Below, in pieces: positions 62,302 through 64,000 of a stretch of 64,000 bases of DNA. Positions within the stretch are counted from its first letter, which is position 1. Each line of letters begins with the position of its first letter. The stretch comes from Scandinavium ludwigii_A (GTDB taxonomy: Bacteria > Pseudomonadota > Gammaproteobacteria > Enterobacterales > Enterobacteriaceae). The notes under the pieces are model-generated. The model saw only the letters and a list, made by a program, of their open reading frames with translations. It was not told the origin of the DNA and ran no database searches. The DNA lies in contig CP191518.1 in assembly GCA_050516505.1 (NCBI GenBank), positions 4,092,001-4,156,000 on the forward strand. The letters run 5' to 3'. The position numbers were made by a program, and so were the translations under genes.

Positions 62302-62661
62302 ATGATTAATCCAAATCCAAAACGTTCTGACGAGCCCGTCTTCTGGGGCCTGTTTGGCGCAGGCGGTATGTGGGGCGCAATCATTGCGCCGGTGATGGTG
62401 CTGCTGGTCGGTGTTCTGCTGCCGCTCGGTCTGGCACCGCATGACGCCTTCAGCTACGAACGCGTGCTGGCCTTTGCCCAGAGCTTTATTGGCCGCGCGT
62501 TCCTGTTCCTGATGATTGTTCTGCCGCTGTGGTGTGGCCTGCACCGCATTCATCACGCCATGCATGATCTGAAAATTCATGTGCCGAATGGCAAATGGGT
62601 GTTCTATGGACTGGCGGCCATTTTGACCGTCATTACCCTCGTCGGTGTGATTTTCATTTAA
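62302..62661 (+). CDS. frdD: Fumarate reductase membrane anchor subunit D
   Basis: 119 aa from the ATG at 62302, the E. coli length, with three membrane helices. It starts 10 bases after frdC and ends the operon. In E. coli the ampC promoter lies inside its 3' end; here no ampC follows. Confidence 0.97.
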   Translation: MINPNPKRSDEPVFWGLFGAGGMWGAIIAPVMVLLVGVLLPLGLAPHDAFSYERVLAFAQSFIGRAFLFLMIVLPLWCGLHRIHHAMHDLKIHVPNGKWVFYGLAAILTVITLVGVIFI

Positions 62662-62668
62662 AGCTGAG

Positions 62669-62699
62669 ATGCCCGGCACATGTCGGGCATATTTCTTTT
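62669..62699 (+). terminator. Terminator of frdABCD
   Basis: Stem ATGCCCG and CGGGCAT with an 8-base loop, followed by a T-rich ATTTCTTTT, 7 bases after the frdD stop. In E. coli the equivalent hairpin doubles as the ampC attenuator. Confidence 0.8.
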
Positions 62700-62763
62700 C
62701 CCGCCTCGTACTTATTTCCGTACACGGTTCTACACTTACAAAAAAACATGCAAGGATATTGCC

Positions 62764-63294
62764 ATGCGTCTGCTGCCCATCATTGCGACTGTTGCTGCTG
62801 CGTTTTTGGTTGTTGCCTGTAGTAATCCTGTTCCTCCGGCTGGCGTGACCGTCGTCACCCCTTTTGATGCCAACCGATATCTCGGCACCTGGTATGAAAT
62901 TGCCCGTCTGGACCATAATTTCGAAAGTGGACTGGAGAAAGTCACGGCGACCTACAGCCTGCGCAGCGATAATGGAATTAACGTGTTGAATAAAGGCTAC
63001 AACCCTGCCAGGGGAATGTGGCAAAAAACCGATGGCGTGGCGTATTTCACCGGCTCACCGAACAGGGCCGCGCTGAAGGTCTCCTTCTTCGGCCCGTTCT
63101 ATGGCGGCTATAACATTATTGCGCTGGATAAAGAGTATAAGCATGCGCTGGTTTGCGGTCCGGATCGCGATTACTTATGGATACTTTCCCGCACGCCAAC
63201 CATTTCCAATGAAATGAAGCAGCAAATGCTGGATATCGCGACCCGGCAGGGTTTCCCCGTTCAGAAATTGATTTGGGTGAATCAGACGTATTAA
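62764..63294 (+). CDS. blc: Outer-membrane lipocalin Blc
   Basis: 176 aa from the ATG at 62764. The lipobox VVAC puts the acylated cysteine at residue 19; the lipocalin signature YLGTWYEIARLD follows. Blc binds lysophospholipids and is induced under starvation and osmotic stress in E. coli. It follows frdD directly, and its stop overlaps the gdx stop by 3 bases in convergent orientation. Confidence 0.96.
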   Translation: MRLLPIIATVAAAFLVVACSNPVPPAGVTVVTPFDANRYLGTWYEIARLDHNFESGLEKVTATYSLRSDNGINVLNKGYNPARGMWQKTDGVAYFTGSPNRAALKVSFFGPFYGGYNIIALDKEYKHALVCGPDRDYLWILSRTPTISNEMKQQMLDIATRQGFPVQKLIWVNQTY

Positions 63295-63608
63295 TGCGCG
63301 CTGAGTTTCAGGCCGATAATACCGCAGACGATCAGCCCCAGGCTGAATATACGGGCGGCGCTGGCGGATTCACCCAGCAGAAGGATACCGGTTATCGCCG
63401 CACCCACTGCACCGATACCGGTCCAGATAGCATAAGCCGTGCCGACTGGCAGGGTTTTCATTGCCCATGACAGCAAGGCGATACTGGCGATCATCGCCGT
63501 TGCCGTGATGACGCTTGGCACAAGGCGCGTAAAACCGTGGGTATATTTCAGGCCGACAGCCCAGACAACTTCCAGCAGACCTGCAACAACAAGAATTAAC
63601 CAGGACAT
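63291..63608 (-). CDS. gdx: Guanidinium exporter Gdx (SugE)
   Basis: 105 aa small-multidrug-resistance protein with four membrane helices, the E. coli length. Glu13, in GLLEVVWA, is the conserved coupling residue. It exports guanidinium in exchange for protons. A guanidine-II riboswitch lies directly upstream, which confirms the substrate class. GGAG, six bases before the ATG, lies close to the second riboswitch hairpin. Confidence 0.96.
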   Translation of the reverse strand: MSWLILVVAGLLEVVWAVGLKYTHGFTRLVPSVITATAMIASIALLSWAMKTLPVGTAYAIWTGIGAVGAAITGILLLGESASAARIFSLGLIVCGIIGLKLSAH

Positions 63609-63622
63609 TTTTGACTCCAGAT

Positions 63623-63669
63623 GGGGCCGTCCCCGGTATTGTCGATACGCTTACAGGTCGTCCCGTAAG
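63623..63669 (-). ncRNA. Guanidine-II (mini-ykkC) riboswitch of gdx
   Basis: In the gdx leader two short hairpins carry the diagnostic ACGR loops: CTTACGGG-ACGA-CCTGTAAG (63650-63669) and GGGG-ACGG-CCCC (63623-63634), joined by a 15-base linker. This is the conserved two-stem guanidine-II form, which binds one guanidinium per loop and frees the ribosome-binding site. The site lies just 15-62 bases before the ATG. Confidence 0.93.
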
Positions 63670-63864
63670 GTCTTTGAGAGTGTTTATTTTAACCGCTGTT
63701 TTCGGGGATGCAAGTAATTTGGCTTAAGTTAATTTTCCGCGATGATTAAGTGAAATAGACGCATTTCAATGCGGAGATCGCCTTTTTATCTGGCAGATAC
63801 TTTCATTATGATGGCCTTCTGATCCCTTTGCATACGCAAACTATGAAGCGCTTACCTGGCCTGT

Positions 63865-64000
63865 ATGTATAAAATTCTGATTATTGATCGCTGTTGTTTC
63901 AGTCGACTCGGACTGGAAAGCTGGCTGCAGGCGGTCAATGGCGGTAAATCGTCGTTTCTGATTACCCATCTGAACAGTTTATTGCTGGCAAAAGCACATG
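63865..64000 (+). CDS. Partial CDS, possible LuxR/response-regulator-like N-terminus
   Basis: An ATG at 63865 opens a frame that stays open for 45 codons to the window end. The start MYKILIIDRCCFSRLGLESW resembles the first strand and helix of response-regulator or LuxR-type receiver domains (hydrophobic strand then ID, then a helix). E. coli has ecnB/ecnA beside sugE, so this is a different neighbour. The gene is cut off, so identity and even reality are uncertain. Confidence 0.45.
   Translation, partial: MYKILIIDRCCFSRLGLESWLQAVNGGKSSFLITHLNSLLLAKAH

Overview
The window is chromosomal DNA from a member of the Enterobacteriaceae. Most proteins are recognisable, nearly full-length counterparts of Escherichia coli proteins. 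They also occur in the order and orientation of the E. coli 94-96 minute region, read backwards at the left end (paeA/ytfL, ytfK, ytfJ, cysQ, cpdB, ytfH, qorB, ytfF, cycA, fklB, ytfB). The same order continues through rpsF-priB-rpsR-rplI, ula, nsrR-rnr-rlmB, purA, hflC-hflK-hflX-hfq-miaA-mutL-amiB-tsaE-nnr, queG, glyVXY, orn, rsgA-psd-mscM, epmA and frdABCD. The species cannot be fixed from the sequence. The lack of ampC between frdD and blc, and several non-E. coli insertions, argue against E. coli itself and fit an Enterobacter/Leclercia/Klebsiella-type relative.

Layout. Bases 1-4913 are an accessory sugar-type operon: three Gfo/Idh/MocA oxidoreductases (the first cut by the window edge) plus a GPH-family sugar transporter, closed by a terminator. 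Bases 4985-10361 carry polyamine export (paeA), the stringent-response helper ytfK, ytfJ, and the nucleotide phosphatases cysQ and cpdB. Bases 10425-13993 hold ytfH/qorB, an AraC regulator, ytfF and an unrecognised secreted repeat protein. Bases 14195-18315 hold cycA, fklB, ytfB and an EamA transporter. The ribosomal operon rpsF-priB-rpsR-rplI, with its S6:S18-type leader, occupies 18461-19985. The complete L-ascorbate regulon (ulaABCDEF, divergent ulaG, ulaR) lies at 20599-27333. Then come yjfP, bsmA, yjfN, aidB and an MHS-family transporter that sits where E. coli has the yjfIJKLM/yjfC genes.

Bases 32267-48239 are a long run of minus-strand housekeeping genes: rRNA methylation and RNA decay (rlmB, rnr), NO sensing (nsrR), purine synthesis (purA), and the hfq/mutL superoperon. 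The last combines cell-wall amidase, tRNA modification (tsaE, miaA), NAD(P)HX repair, mismatch repair, RNA chaperone, ribosome rescue GTPase and FtsH regulators. nnr and queG are divergent and share a CATG start. Downstream of queG is an AT-rich stretch with DnaA boxes and a perfect IHF consensus, in the position of the E. coli datA replication-control locus, followed by three tandem tRNA-Gly(GCC) genes.

The right end has orn, rsgA, psd and the large mechanosensitive channel mscM, then yjeM, epmA, and fumarate reductase frdABCD ending in a terminator and followed directly by blc. The guanidinium exporter gdx is preceded by a clear guanidine-II (mini-ykkC) riboswitch. The window ends in the first 45 codons of a gene I cannot firmly identify. 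The least explained parts are the oxidoreductase/transporter operon at the left edge and the 27-residue-repeat secreted protein at 13697-13993.
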